Source of the DNA: Branchiostoma floridae
Taxonomy: Eukaryota > Chordata > Leptocardii > Amphioxiformes > Branchiostomatidae
Assembly: GCF_000003815.2 (NCBI RefSeq)
Contig: NC_049993.1
Location: 4,782,880-4,842,879, forward strand
Reading direction: 5' to 3'
DNA: 60,000 nt
Every line of letters begins with the position of its first letter. Position 1 is the first letter of the stretch. The notes beneath the pieces are model-generated. The model saw nothing but the letters and a program-made list of their open reading frames with translations. It made no database searches and was not told where the DNA came from. This document shows positions 19,978 through 34,900 of the stretch, piece after piece. Both the position numbers and the translations under genes were made by a program.

Positions 19978-22900
19978 AGGAACGTACAACAAACAAGGAA
20001 CGTACAGAGATCGGCGGGGACAAGAGAAAAGACAACGAGGGAGAGAAAGACACGCACACAGGCAAATGGATCTGTCCTTAGTGCTGAAAACTATGTAAAG
20101 TGGAAAGTAATCGGTTTTGTTGCCTTCAGCCAAGCAAACGTGCAAATCATGTGATAACCAGAAACAACAGAAGATATATCTCTAAAAGAATGACAATAAA
20201 ACCTAAAGGAACGCTGTAGAATTCCATATAGATGATCAGTTCCCATACCTATTGATGTACACCAGTAGCTCGAACGTGGCTTGGAGAGCCCAGACTAACT
20301 GTGTGTTCTTGTTGATGGCCGAGAACTCAATCAGCATGTTGAGGAGGAGGATCGGCGCCCAGCACATGGTGTACAGGAACACCACCATCAGCAGCATCTT
20401 CATCACCTGTAACATTCATGTACTGATGGTTCTTTTCTTCTTCTAACAACTTGGGAGCTAGCCTGGGAACCATCCGGTTAGTAGTTCGCTCCTAAGTTCT
20501 CTTCTACGAATAGCAGAGAAGCAACTGCATTTAGTGTACAATAAACGCAGGACCGAACTACTACCCAAATGGTACCCAGGCTTCTTAGGAGATTGGTTTG
20601 TACAAGCAATCACCGTCGTCAGCTAGAGAAGTTCAGAACGTTTCAAATGAAGAGAAACACCTTATTTTCTAACCTGTTGCTTCTCCAGTTTGGAGTTCTT
20701 TCTGGAAAACTTGCCGCTGAAGGGGCTGATGGTGGACAGGTGGGTGCGCTGGAAGTCACGGCTGTCGCCACGCCCTGAGCTGTTGGGCGTGCTCTTGGTC
20801 ACCTGCAATGGTCGAAGAGGAATCAGAACAACCTGCATCGAAATAAAGAAAACAAAAGGAAACAATGGGGCATGGTTGGGACTATGTAGGTATCGAATTG
20901 AAACAATGGTGTAGATTGGGGCCGTATCAACAGACAGAATGGTTATTTCGGATAAAGATAGGTTGGTGTTGTGATAAAACGTCATGTCATAAAAAAGATG
21001 GTGTCTGCTGATCAAAAAAGCAAAGCATGCACATTGTGCTTGACGACAGAAATGACCATAAAAGTGCATGTCATCAACGCTATGGACAGGGCAGAAGACA
21101 GGCTTCAAAACAGAGAATATTGCATCTGGGTGAAAAATCACACTAAAATATTTTACAACGTGTACAAGCGATCACGAGGCCTAGGTACGTGTTTACAATG
21201 TTAGAAAGGAAGGAAAGGGATACTAGTGGTCCGTCCCTAGCAAATTTGTTGTTACTCTCTGCTAGAGTAGTGGGGCCGCGTAGCACGGTGGGATCGAGTG
21301 TGTTCGGCCCGTGGCCGAGAGGTCGCCGGTTCGAATCCGCCTGCCGTGATGCCGGTTTTGTGCCCTTGGGAAAGGCACTTTACACGACTTTCCTCACTTT
21401 ATTCAAGTGAAATATGAGTCGTCCCGTGTATGGGGAGGTCCCGTGTATGGGGAGAGCCACACCCCATGCACGTTAAAGAACCCCCACACGTGCGATGGTG
21501 CGGTGTGAGATGGTGCAAATTCTTCTGTCTGGAGTTGGTGATTCACTTCAAATCGCCCTGGATGGTTTGCCCCAACACAAATTAGGGGTGTTATCAAGTA
21601 ACCGAACAAGAACAAGAACAAGATAGACAATGCGCCATCCAATTTAGTGATAGCGCAAGTAAACGGAGCCCTGGTAAACTAAATGGGAAGTCACCCTGAC
21701 TTAGCAAGCCAAGCAATGTCCTTGCTAAAGTGATTGTTTGGTCATTCCCAATGCATAGTAACCGGTCGCCATCTTGGATCTATGCATTCCACCAACATGG
21801 CGGACGGCAGGTTTGTGTCTATTAAACATCCCACATGTACACTGTACCTCTTCGCTGGCCCACAGCTCGAAGGAGGCCCTGCCGTAGGCGGCCACCATGA
21901 CGATAACAGGGATGAAGAAGAGGAAGATGGCGACGTAGATGGCGTACAGACGGGAGTACAGCGGGCCGGGCCAGCCCTTCTGGCAGTGGTAGGCCGTGTA
22001 AACAGGCCAGTCGTAACGCTGCAGTTGCTGTGGACATGAAAGAAATCATCGAACACTTCGTGAGATTATGTTTTTATGGTTAAAAAGTCTGGTCAGTGTG
22101 TTTTCTGCCTTGTCATAAGTTTGCTCTTACGATTCTGCTAACATTCAAGACTGCAAACAGCATTTCAAAATAGCTGAAGGAATATAATGTTTCAGGTCTC
22201 TGCCTTGGTTCACATTTTGTATAGTGCTGTAAAATATGAGTTGCATTACCTGTCCATACAGCACGGGGGCGCTCAGGATCAGTGAAGTTACCCAGATCAG
22301 GGCGATGACCCGGCGGGTCCGGCTCATGGTGCATGCGCTCTTGGCCTTCATCGGATACACGATGATGTAGTTTCTGAACAAAGAAAAAAATCACAAGCTT
22401 ACTCAACTTGAAATGATAGACATGTAGAGATGAATGTACCATTTCTATTTTTAAAAAATAGAATATTGTAACAACTTAAGGAACCTTAAGCTTTGTTTAC
22501 GATTTCAAACTCTATTCATATTTCTATTCATATTTCTATTCATTTTTCTGATGCTTAAAGACCAACCCCGTACTATAAAACCACCCCATAAATTCAGCTA
22601 ACGTAAACTACAAACTCTATTCATATTTCTATTCATATTTCTATTCATTTTTCTGATGCTTAAAGACCAACCCCGTACTATAAAACCACCCAATAAATTC
22701 GGCTAACGTAAACTACTAGTGCTCAGTCTTCTGTTGAGTGTGGTAGAGTTCACATTAGTGAGGGTTGGCTTAGACCGATGGCAAACACAAGTTTATTTTC
22801 AATTGAATTTTGAAATTAGGATACTACATAAGGTATTGAAGAATGATTATACCTAAAGTTTTACCCGTAGTAAGTAACCCAGAATATAAAGTAATGAAAA

Positions 22901-25900
22901 TGCTGGCTTGTCTGGGTAGCACTCTCTCTATAGAGAAGGCTACCCTGGGATTAAAAAGAAAGCAGAAATAAATAAATAAACTGCCAGCGGTGACTTAAAG
23001 TGAAACTTTGATATTCCACTATAATCGTAAACTGACTTGCACAAAAGCACTGCGAACACTCTGCGAGTAAACGCGATGTTGACGGAACCGGTATACTTTT
23101 AGTAGTGTATTGTCATAATTTGCTGCAAAACAAAGATTTAGATCGGTCTATTAACGTTGTTTTCGCGTATGTTATTTCATACCAGGGCATTATAGAGTAT
23201 GTACTTTGTTCTGATGGGTTCGAGCACTTGGCCATAAAAGCACTCCCCACTCTCCGTCTTCAGATGTTTTTATAGTAATTTTGCAGCAAGGACGAACATG
23301 TTACTGCCCTAGACCACTTGAAATTCCCATTTGTATGTTGTTTTATGACTTGAAGGAGCATGACCTTGTTTGTTACACGCAATGTCGTTATACATTTCGT
23401 ACGTTTGGAGTCACTAGATGTCCTTCATTTCTTATAATGTCATCTTCTTCAAAGTTATTGTCAGGAAATAGCAGTCGATGCATCATTTGCTCTAAAAGCT
23501 TCCAAACGATAGGAATGGAAAGTTTGTACGTACAAAACAAATTCTCAATGTCATTGCTCTATTGACCCTCCCACTTCAAGGATTTACAGGGAAGGGCAGC
23601 AATGTAACTTTATCGATTGTTTATGTTATATTTAGAAAGTTGTCTCTTGACCCTACCTTTTCGAACTCTACGAAAACGTCGATATAATACAAGGTCATAC
23701 AACCTTTCAAGACCGACATTTGCATAAGACACACACACAAGTGACGTCATCATGGTAGTGAGTTTGACAGATTTTAAGATGGCGACCGGTCGGTCAGAAC
23801 ATGGCATGGTGACGGCAAATGTTTATGTGGCCACTCAAACGTCTGTTGTACCGACAAGTGAAAGAACTACAGAACTGCCGTTTCTTCGACCTGCCTCGGC
23901 ACACACAGCGTACTGAAACGCCAAGTAATTGCTGAGTGTGCAATGGTGAGTGGGATTAATTGGGGAGGGGGGTATCTATTGTTTCCTTCATGTTGTCATG
24001 GTGATTAACCTAACGAGGAGTAAACACTATGAACAATAGGAAGTATTAATGAAATGCGTTGTGATTATGTCTTCAGTCACGACATGCATTCTATGATAAT
24101 CAAAATTGTAATAATTACTGGCAGCTAAATGAGAAGACGCTTGTAATTGGATTATCTAATTAGAGCGTTTCCTGGGACTGTACTAATCACTTAATCCCAC
24201 ATCGCCTGCCGTCTACACAATCCCAAAACATGTCAATTAATTAAACTTTCCTTTGAGCCTGTGACTAGATTGTTACAAGATTGCCAGTATTGTTACTACG
24301 TTCATGAAATTGATTATCGTCAAAGTCATAACAAACAGATCGCTTCCCGTACACATCATTTAGACACTTTCGAGATGATGGCATTAAAAATATTCAGAAG
24401 ACATGGTCCTTGTATTTAGCACAGCGGGACATGGGAGCCTTAAAATGTAGTGTTTAAACCTGGCACCTCTTCCCTTAAGTATGTGGTTGTAAAAATTGTA
24501 TGTTGTGAATACGGCATATTTGAAGATGTAGTCAGCGAAACAACGCAACTGCGAGCAAAGTTTAAAATTGCCTGCGGCGTTGTTACTTGATGTAGTTAAA
24601 GATAACATACATGTTCATTCAAGAGAATATCATAAAAATGAGATGGCGCATGGAAAACCTAATATAGTGCTTCTACAATCCTAAGACTCTTATCCTAACC
24701 TTATATGTTAAGAATGTAATTTGTCGACTCAACGACGTTGGCAAAAATGATGGATTGCTCAGTAAACTGTGCCCTCTCTCTCGTAACGTCTTTTCATGAT
24801 CTTCCTCCCGGCTGCACTAATCTATTGCCTCTACAAGCCATGCTTCTATGACCATGCTTTGATCAACTGAGGTTGTATTCTCAGTGGAATTACATCCATC
24901 ATGTGCCGCTAAGTATCTGACCGCAATGTGGGGTCACTGTGATATTTTCGGAGAAACATTCAGTGCTACATCAAAAGGAGTTAAGCTAACTCTTTCTTCT
25001 TTGCAACGTTGACTATTGAACCCTGAGTCGTGTGTTCAGTAACTTTCCACTCATTTCCTTGCCTTTTTGCTACCTATCGAGAAACATCAAAGACACTGTT
25101 CAATTGAATGAATTTCCCAGTGCGTTTTTAGTCCGCCATCCTTTTCTAAATCATTTCGGTGGAAAGATATATATAATCGATACATCAAATCCACTGCCAT
25201 GTACTGTGTTCATTGCTTTGTTTTCTAGCTCATAGCCTTGATGGGACAACTCAACAGCAGAATAGATGTAGGAAAAAAACAACAAACTTAGCTTTAATCG
25301 ATGTAAAAATTATAATAAACGAGCCTTTTTTATAGCCCATAACCAGCAATCCACTCTTGGGCGTAACTCACCAGTTCTGTACAGTAAGTACAAGATGCAT
25401 AGAAGCAGACTGTAAGGTTGGATCCGCTCACACCGGGAAGGACTCCTTCTCTTTTTGATAAGTGTGGTGGGTTCTTGAAAGTGCTCAAGATGTGACTCGA
25501 CTTTAACACAGGGCCTGTTGTTCTGCGTACCACCCGAGATGATTTGACTTGATTTGACTTGACGTCCCTAACCAAAGCTAGATCCTAATTTTCTCCTGAG
25601 TCAAGTGAGGAAAAAAGCGTAAATTGTCTTGGCACAACGTTGGGTCAGGCTAAGGATTCGAACCCAGAACCTTTAGATGTCCAAGCCCTAACCCCAAGCC
25701 CACTAGGCTTGCCATATGCATATATGGCGGAGGCATCATTGCCGGTAGATTCTGGTCATCCACAGTGTTCAGCCTGAACACGTACCGGTGTGATAGATGG
25801 ATAGGGATTATGAGGGGTCATGTGCATGCATGTTGTCTTACTTTATCTTAGATATACACTATATCTACAGCACTGTATGCCTTAAAACAATCCCGGCATC

Positions 25901-28900
25901 AATCCTAACAGCTTTATTATTTTTCGACTGCTATCATGGCACACAGATCAAGACCCGGGGTGCTCCACCAATCAATGTCGGCATTCAAGTGAGTTTTATC
26001 GCCCCTGTTATCTGATAAACAGCCTATCTAGACGTCACAGGCGTGGTTAAGTATAATTCATATCAGTATTACGGCTGGAACCTTAAAGCTGTCTCATCTT
26101 TCATTTGCTTGATGAGATTATTTGGAGCCAACGATCGTGATACTTTGTTATATCGTACATGGCCGTGGCAACTCTTAGAGAAAGGCCTACCTGACTGGTA
26201 GCTATAGTGTAGGTGTAGATTTAGGTGTAGGCTAAGGTGAAGGTTTAGATGTCGAAACTTAAGACCCACACTCACCCTTAGTGTTTTTTTTTTGCAACGA
26301 TATGGCATATTACGGCGATGAATATTAGACATCCAGGTAATAAGGTATGCCAAAAAGCAGTTACTCAAGCAACTGGATATTATCTTGAAAATGGTCAGAC
26401 GTTTCAGATAGCACCCACTATATTTCGTCAGTGACGCTTGGACATCATATCCAGTTTCTTTATTAACTGTATTTTAGATAAGGTAATAGTATATTGATAT
26501 TCACAGCATGATCATATATATGACAGAACCATATATGAACCTCCTGTGGGAAGCAAATTTTCAAACTGAGGTCGAACAGTGACCGTAATGTTTCGGAAAC
26601 ACCCATCTGTATGGCTTTATTGGTCGGGTAAAGCAACTCTAAATTTCTCATAAAACGCCACATGCATGGCTAGCCTGTAATTTCCCCTCCACTAATTTGA
26701 AGTTACATCGGAGATAAACCACAAAATACCACTTAGAGGTAGTTTCGCCGGATACGTAAGTCAACGTTGTTCCCAATTGCATTCAACCTTGACCCATTGT
26801 GACGTACAAGTTGGACTAATGTCGTGCAGATTTAACCTAACGGCCATCCAATAACCTGGTAATTTCCCGCAGGCAGCCACGGCGTCTGAACAACCGGCTG
26901 CGTCTCGTCTAGGTGTCCAGACGGTTTACACTTTTTATCGTCAGTGGTTCAATATCTCAGATGTGAAAATATCTCTTTCCATCTTCGTAATCACAGCTGT
27001 CAAGAATGATTTGTTCTCTAAACTTCTACTGTTGATTAGCATGGGCATTTTGTTTTCATTGCCTGTCTGTGATGCAGTTTGAAAAGGATGACAAGTGATC
27101 TTACAATTGTGTTAAGCACAAAACTATGGGTCCCCCGGGGTCGTGTCCCTTTGATTCTTGTTATTGAGCGCATATGGGATATGTTTGTCCTCTTTTTGTA
27201 TCAACACTAGGGCTAATAAAAGGATAACATTTTCCGTGTTGCAGAATACGCGTATCTGGCTCAAACCCACACGTTTACATTACAGACTATGTGTAGTAGG
27301 TGGGTGATAGTCCCTCCCAAAAGAGTTGTTGTATAGAGATCATCTATTATCCTCAGAGACTGGAAAATTCCAGTCAGTAGATCACAGTTCTCGGTTATCT
27401 TGATAAAGGAGCCCACTGCTGAAAGGTCGCCAGGTTAATATTCTCCCCTCTCCATGCAGACGTGACGTATGAGTACTTTAGCTACCAGAGTGATGTGCCA
27501 TCAACCATGCGTCAACAACACGAGAACCTATAACCGTGCGCGTCTATTAAGTCAGTGATGTACGTGGTGGGATTGGGGGCTAATTTTAAGTATCCTCATT
27601 CTTCTCCGCACAGCCTCGAGCTCGTCCGCTGCCTATACCTTATATAAGTGCCTTTGGGAGGCTTTGCTAAACAGGCCTGATATTTCCGCTTTTGTGAGCG
27701 AGGCCTCTGTCAGCCAATCAGAGGATCGCCTAAATGTTTTATTTAGGTAAAGACGATAATTTCATTGGCCACGCCCACAAAAGTGGAAACCTCGGCCCAG
27801 TTTAGCAAAGCCTCCCCAGTATTTACCGTTGGAGAGGCTCTGCCTTGTCACCCATGTCCAGTATCAGGGTGAAATGCACGAAGTTGTCCTAAGTTAAGTT
27901 AGATGTCTGAAGTTGTCCAAAGTTGTCCAAAGTTGTACGAACTTGTCCGAAGTTATGACGTCATCTAAACTTTGGACAGTCAGCCGGGTGGTGTACGAAG
28001 TTGTCCGAAGTTGTCCTACATATTGTATATATTGATATATTGATATATTGTCATCTGTGACTCCCGATATAGCCTCAAAGCCAGTGGGAAACGGTTGTAA
28101 CTTAGTACAACTTCGTACAACTTCGTACATAGCTCTGCCTTGTAGATGGATATCCTACAGTTACACCTCCAAGAGAGCGATTACCCTCCTGGCTTCCGGG
28201 AATTGATTACAACAGTCCGGAAATCGACATTTGTTTTCATCGGCTTTCATTATGAGCTCTTTTCGATCGAAAGATCTCCGGATCCGTAAACATGTGTAGC
28301 AAAGAAAACAGTGTGGATATCATGTGGTTATCAAGCGATCAGACATTTCCAGTTTGGTATATGAAGTAGAGATCGAAGTTGAACCAAAAGGGTCCAGGAT
28401 ATTCTGCTCAGACCGTTTTTTAAAGTTATTTTTATCATTAGACATATGTAGGCAATCCATGTACCATCATGAAAACACTTGTTTGGTATTCATAGCGACG
28501 CGCCCTAAATGTGTTACGCTTCATATTCTATGACTATGCTTAATTGATTGCTAACGTTACATATGTAGACACTGAACACCGTTCACTAATTTGTTGATCT
28601 TCTGGATTGCTCACAAACGACAGCCATGGATTAACAATTTGTTTCAAGAAACGCTAGTCGAAAACTGATGATCTGAAACCATCATGAAAGCATGAATAGT
28701 TCCACCAGGCCAAACGATCATATAGCCTAGCTTCCATAGCAGGCTCTATAGGTCTTTTCCAATCTTTTTTGGCTCACTATACACCTTTGCTGGCCATTTC
28801 ATTTTGTACTGGGTCGCTTCTGCCGCCGGCCCAGAGAGCCTGCTATGGAGGCTAATCATAGCCATAGACTATCGGGTTTTCTTGCAATTGTATGTGACCA

Positions 28901-31900
28901 TGTGATTTTATGGCCCTGAGGTCTGAATATAGCACTTAGATCATAGCAAACAGACCATGGAAACGTTGGCAGGAAAACATATTACATGGTTGCATTTAGG
29001 CCGCTCTCTTTGCGAGGGAAACTAATAAGTCGCTTTACTACAAAGCAAGGTCGTATTCCTGGGGCCGTAATGCCGTTTTAACCCCAATCATAGCATTCAC
29101 AAAACTTCTTTTCATTAGTACGAGTCAAGCTTCCTCTTCCGTCCTTCTGGTTTACCTGAGAGGCTTATCATCACGGGTAGGTTGCCGATCACAAGAAACC
29201 ATTTAACCACGGTAAGCTGACTTCCTAACTGATTCGTTCTGTCGGAAACCATGAAAGGGCGTGACCAGGGTTGTAGCCAGCCTGAAATCATTTTCAGTCC
29301 CCTTGATTTTGAATGGTCGAGCACCGAAGACATGGCGTGTCATTTCTAGGGGGTCTGGGTCCCAGAAAATTTTAAACTCAAGACCCTCTGAAACACTATT
29401 TCCTGCATTTTGAGGTGCAAATTTTGCATGTAGACTAAGCTGTTCAATGGCATCTGTTTTGGTGAAGAAGAACACATGGGTTTCAGTTTTTCTATATCTT
29501 TAGATATCAATTTTTGTCTGTCCCAGGGGATGGAATGGGGAAAATTTTTTTCAGTCCCCAGCTGCAAAATTCCTTCAAAGGACTGAAGGACAGGTGCTGG
29601 CTACAACCCTGGGCGTGACCAAACTTACAACCAGGCATGATGAGTGCCGTTATCTATGGCCTTCATTACATCCCAACGAGTCGGATGGACTTCTATTTTG
29701 AGTGGACTGTAATCCGCTCCCAACTGACGCGTCATCTGCCTTAGTCTTTTCACTAATTCCCATTGAAAGCTAGGCTCTGGCCCTGACGTGTAAATTCACA
29801 GAAAAAAGTGGCTTTGTGATGGGTTCTGATCATCACAATACAACAGCTTCATCAGTGGTCTGTACATATTGCTCTTGTCGAAAAGACAGATTTCAAAGAA
29901 CTGCATATTGTTTGTTAGTTCAAGGTTCATATTGTTTATTTTGTATTCTGCATTTAAGCTGATGTGTTACGCCGAATGGTGGTTACACCGGTCATGCATG
30001 TACAAATGTCCTTTCTTACCTCTAGTAAACAGTTTGCAATGCACTGACGTTTTGTATCGCTATCACTCTGAGATGCAAGTTTAAAGCGTTTTGGGTAGTT
30101 TCTGAGCTATAGGGTTACATTCTGTACACGAAGAAGCTATTTAAAAAAAGAATAAACTGAATTTTCCTTGCCCGACTAGACTTGCGCCGGAAGACCCTTT
30201 TAGAAAACCATAGTTACGTGACATTCTGATAATGCTGTCCGTGAAGAAGAGCAATGCCTCATTCAAAACCCACATTACACGTGGATTTTGAAAATTACAT
30301 ACGTGGCCTAGGCTTATGTGCTGTTAGAATAGCGTCACAATCGGTCACAAGGTCACATGTACGCAGGGCCACCATTACATTTCCACATCATCAAATCAAG
30401 TTTAAGTACAAGTTTATGTACGGTACGATACAACTGTACAAACCCTATAAATCCCTCTATTTCCTCACAAACTATACTCTTCAAAGTCTGGAGAAAAAAT
30501 TATTCTAAACCCTCTATAGTGAACCATCTAAGTGTGAGAAGGCGGAAACCGTGGCCATGCATCTTTTAAACCTAGCCATGAATGGTTTTTGAGGAACTTG
30601 ATGGGCCATAAGGTAATCCCCTGGTGGACAGTGGACTCTAGACTTGGCGGGCCGTAAAGTTTTGCCGCCGGCAGATCCGCTCGATAGATACCATAGATAC
30701 CACAGTGGCGTGGAGCTCTTCATACGATGTTTGCGTGCGACGTGGAAACGTGCGAAGTTTAAGGCATCGCCGAATTTTTCATTATTATAGATTCCAGGAC
30801 CATTCAGTCTGAATAGGTTGCATGTGGCAGAGCAGCGGATGTTTTTGTCAGGGCCCGGGGAGCTGAAGCAGTAACCTTTGAGATGAATGGTTGTGACACA
30901 GCACAGGGTACAGGTGTCGCCACAAGAGACCCATTAGCACATCCTTTGAAGAACTGCAACTGATATTTCCTCAAGACGGGTGATTAAAAATCAAATGGTT
31001 GCCTGACACCAACTGCAAATGTCACAATGCCTGTGTTATTCCGAATACCTTCGGGTTACTATCGTTCACACAGCCTTTTGAATTTCCCACAGACAACATT
31101 GTGGTTGCCCCTCACAACAATATACTTTGGTGCGCACTTCTGGCCACAGTTATACTCATCATAATTGTTGCCAGCTGGCACAGTTCCTGTGCGAGTTCTA
31201 ACATACGCGGATTCCTGATGTTACAGCAAAGTTCTCAAAGGTTGCTTTATTGAACTGCTTTGCCTGGATCACATGCAAAATGTTTGCGTAATTACGTGCC
31301 TTTGTCCTCATAATTCCTTTGTACGGAAGGCCCACTATTCAATGCTCAAATACAAAATGTCAGATAACGAGAGTAAGCAACATTGTCATAGTCAAAGTCC
31401 AAGTGTAGTTAGATCAAAAGTAACCATTGAAGAAGGGTGAACAACTTTCACTCAAGCGGGGCGGTTGTGGATGTAGACTTCAAATCACCTTTGACCTTTT
31501 AGTCAGGTCACGTGTCCGTATGGTCACGTGTCAGCATTACTGGGTCAGTTTTTCTGAAGAAGGCTGTAGGGTCAGTCGAAACTTGGATAAGTCTGCAATA
31601 GCCCGTATGTTATGGCGAGCAGATTCTTTTCTAAATTCACACTACGTACATAGAATCTAGTCAGTCACTAGAATGTTGTCGGGTTACCTTTGATGATCAA
31701 CAGCGCGACTATCGGGCGCTGACCGGTCATGTGAGTGTTGTTCAGCTGGCTACACAGGTACAGCCCGCTGGCCCAGGGCTTCTACAGAAAACCTTTTCAC
31801 CTCATCCCTCCATAATCACCAATTAATAATCTATCCAGGGATGTTTCTGCAGGATAGGTCTTCACGGCCGCCTGACGCCCGCTCGCCCCCTCGCCTGCGT

Positions 31901-34900
31901 CAGAGGATTGCTACAAGTACGCCCGTACGCCCGATAACAAAGCTATTTGTTACGGTACAATAAACATGCAAACAAATCCTCGGAGATGCCGTGTTCGTGC
32001 AGAACCTGACAGACTGATTTCAGCCTACCAAATAAAAGTTTGGCCAGGTGTAGTCAGCTGCGAAAGAACTTGTAGGGAGTTTTCAACGATATTCTGGGCC
32101 ATTAAAACTACTAATGGTAACTTTGATTGGGGCATCATGCAACTACCCCGCGGGTACCATATACCATTCTATATAGTAACCACCCACTCTCCTTTTTCAA
32201 CGGAAAGCAATTCAAGCAAAAAGGGAGAGCAAGTGGGAACTACGGAGGATGGTATTCTGGCTCTCGTCCAACGGCTGCGTGTGTTACTTTATGCTTTACT
32301 TTTTTTTTAAATCAAGACCATAAATACGTGAAAAGACTACGAAGTATTCTAGAGTCCATTCCAAGACACCATGCGGATGTTTGTTGCCATTGTTTAGAAT
32401 TGATTTTAAAGTTTTGTAATTATATGTCTAGGACATTTGATACTTCAGAAATATTTTTAACACTGTTTCAACTTTATAAATATTTCCCTGGTCCTGTAAA
32501 ACTTTGGAAATATTCATGGTGTGGAATTGGATACTTCTAATGTTTTCTAAATAATGATAACAGCATTCTACCATTATTTACCATTTTTACCATTTTCTAC
32601 CATTTTTTGTAAATGGTTCGGTGGGCTGGGAAGATAGCAATTCACACATCCTTGCAAAGTATGGTTGGGTGCCATGCAACAATGGCCCACCACAAAGGAT
32701 CCACCAGTGCCCAGCAGTGAAATCTAAAAATATACAGATGCAACAATAGGGCTTACTTTTATGGGGGCAATAAACTAATTTTACCATTTGGCCAGGTTTA
32801 CCATTTTTTTGTAAATATTTGTAAATGTGAAATAATCACAGAGAGGTTTCACAATTATTCTAAATAAAGATATTTTTGTACAGTTACTTTCAAAATATTT
32901 ATAAAATATTCAAAGAAATTCAAATAAATGAGTATTTTCTTGGTCACTTTTTTGAAAATAATTTAATTATTGTGGCTCAGATATTATTTTATTCAAAATA
33001 ATTCAGACTAATTATAAATATCGCCTGAAAACCCTCATGGTGTCTTGGAATGCACTCTACACATTGATTGGTTCGTCAGTAAACTTCTTTAGATGTCACG
33101 GCGAAAAAGGTGCCATTAATCATTTACATGTACGCCTCCCTTGACGGGTTTGGAGCAAACATTCGCATTAGCTGTTTCTAGACTTCAGCCCGGCCGTATT
33201 ATGTAATCTTTAAGCTTTCATTGTTTATACAGAGTCTATACAGGTTTCTGTGCATAAATTGAAGTCTAACATTGAACATTCTTTTTTATATATGTCTGGA
33301 TCGTTGCAAGCAATACAAAACACAAGGTCGCAGGTACATGTACGAAACTTTCCCGATAATACCGAAGATTATACATAAAAGGCAGTACAGAAAGACCACC
33401 ACCCACCAGCAAACGTTAAAACCACATGTACATCCGCAACAATTCTAAAAGCAAAATAAACCTCGAAGGTTTGGGTGTTAAATAACGGTATACCCAGCGG
33501 GCCTTTGCAGGGAGCACATATCGCATTACGCCAAATCCAGGATGGTGTTTATAACAAAGATAATCTAAAGCCAGGCGTTTTCATTTCCTGTTTCCCCCAA
33601 CGCCAGGATTACGTGTTCAGCTATGATGGCGATATCTCGACCCATTTTGAACATCTAGTAATCCGAATGGCTTAAAGTGGAGGGCCGAATGTTCTACCCG
33701 TTTCACCTTCGATCTGACACCAACAGTATCGGAAGAGAAATTCTTGCCATGTTTAACGTCCATCATACTTTTATAAACAAAGTTTGCACTACGAGAACCT
33801 ATTTTCATAGTTTTATAATCATAGTCATATGCACTTTCAAGAATATTGATTTTGATAAGATTACATTGTCCTGAGTGCAAATGACTTGGAAGTATTATCA
33901 TGAGCGGCAATGTTATGTTTTAAAACGATGTTATACGCTTTTACAACATTTCATCTTCAAATCTCACACAGTGACGATTTTGATATGTGTATGACTGATG
34001 TACTCTTGTGTATTGTCGGAAATCAGAACGGTGACTTATTTGTCTAACAATCAATCCAACTTCATCTTGCTGTGAGGATGAAAGTTCTGATCTGCCCGCT
34101 GATATCATTACGTTGATATATTAAAAACATAATCAATAAGGATCTTATGCTGCTGCATCTTTGTAGAGTTCGTGTAATCTTCGTATTAAAAAATGAAAGC
34201 GACTTCTCACGGACGTTGAAGCCTTCGATAAGCAGACGTTGCCACGCCTCCCCGATTCAGTTCCCCGTGTAGAGAGACGCCATATGCATTTGAGCTTAAG
34301 ATCTAGGTACAGCTGACAAGACGGTCTTAAGGTAACACCTAGGAAAAATCAATAAACAAGACACAACGGCTTCGAATGTTCGCACATGGGAACGTTGACG
34401 CCTTCTTACTTTTGCTCTCAATGGCTGACATGGAAGGTAGTCAGCATGGCAGCTGACATACTCCAACAAGACTGCCTTTCCACGATACCTTAAAATCAAT
34501 AAACTAAACAAATTTGGCGTAATCTTCCTCGCACATGAGGTGTCTAGCCGTGCTATCAGTATTCCTCAGCCCAAGGTTTGTTCATAGTAGATTAACGTAG
34601 TTATTAATCATCGCCTGGAGGATACAGCTCTGGGGCCTTTCATGAGTTCTGCTAGGCAATGGTAGGGCAGAAGTGTTATGTGTGGTGCTAATAATCGCTG
34701 TTTGATAACACAAATTATAGCGGTCTATAATGCAGTACACGGTATTTCCTTAAGCTATTGGGGACAGCGCTACCGATGCAATTAGCTTTTAGTGAAGATA
34801 GAGCTGCGTAATATAACCCTAGAATGGATTTAGAGATTAAAAGACGAATGCTTGGTTGGTTGGGTTCGTTGGTTACCTTCGTAAAGAGACAATTGTGTTC

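Noticed and set aside
19777-20154. Open frames with His-Thr runs
   Set aside because: Translation of the CA tract in receptor intron 5.
21280-21345. A tRNA gene at the B box GGTTCGAATCC
   Set aside because: The sequence continues into a SINE body and tail, and the acceptor stem does not pair; it is a SINE head.
32127-32540. 137-codon open frame in the receptor intron
   Set aside because: AT-rich composition, no recognisable motif and no splice-bounded structure.
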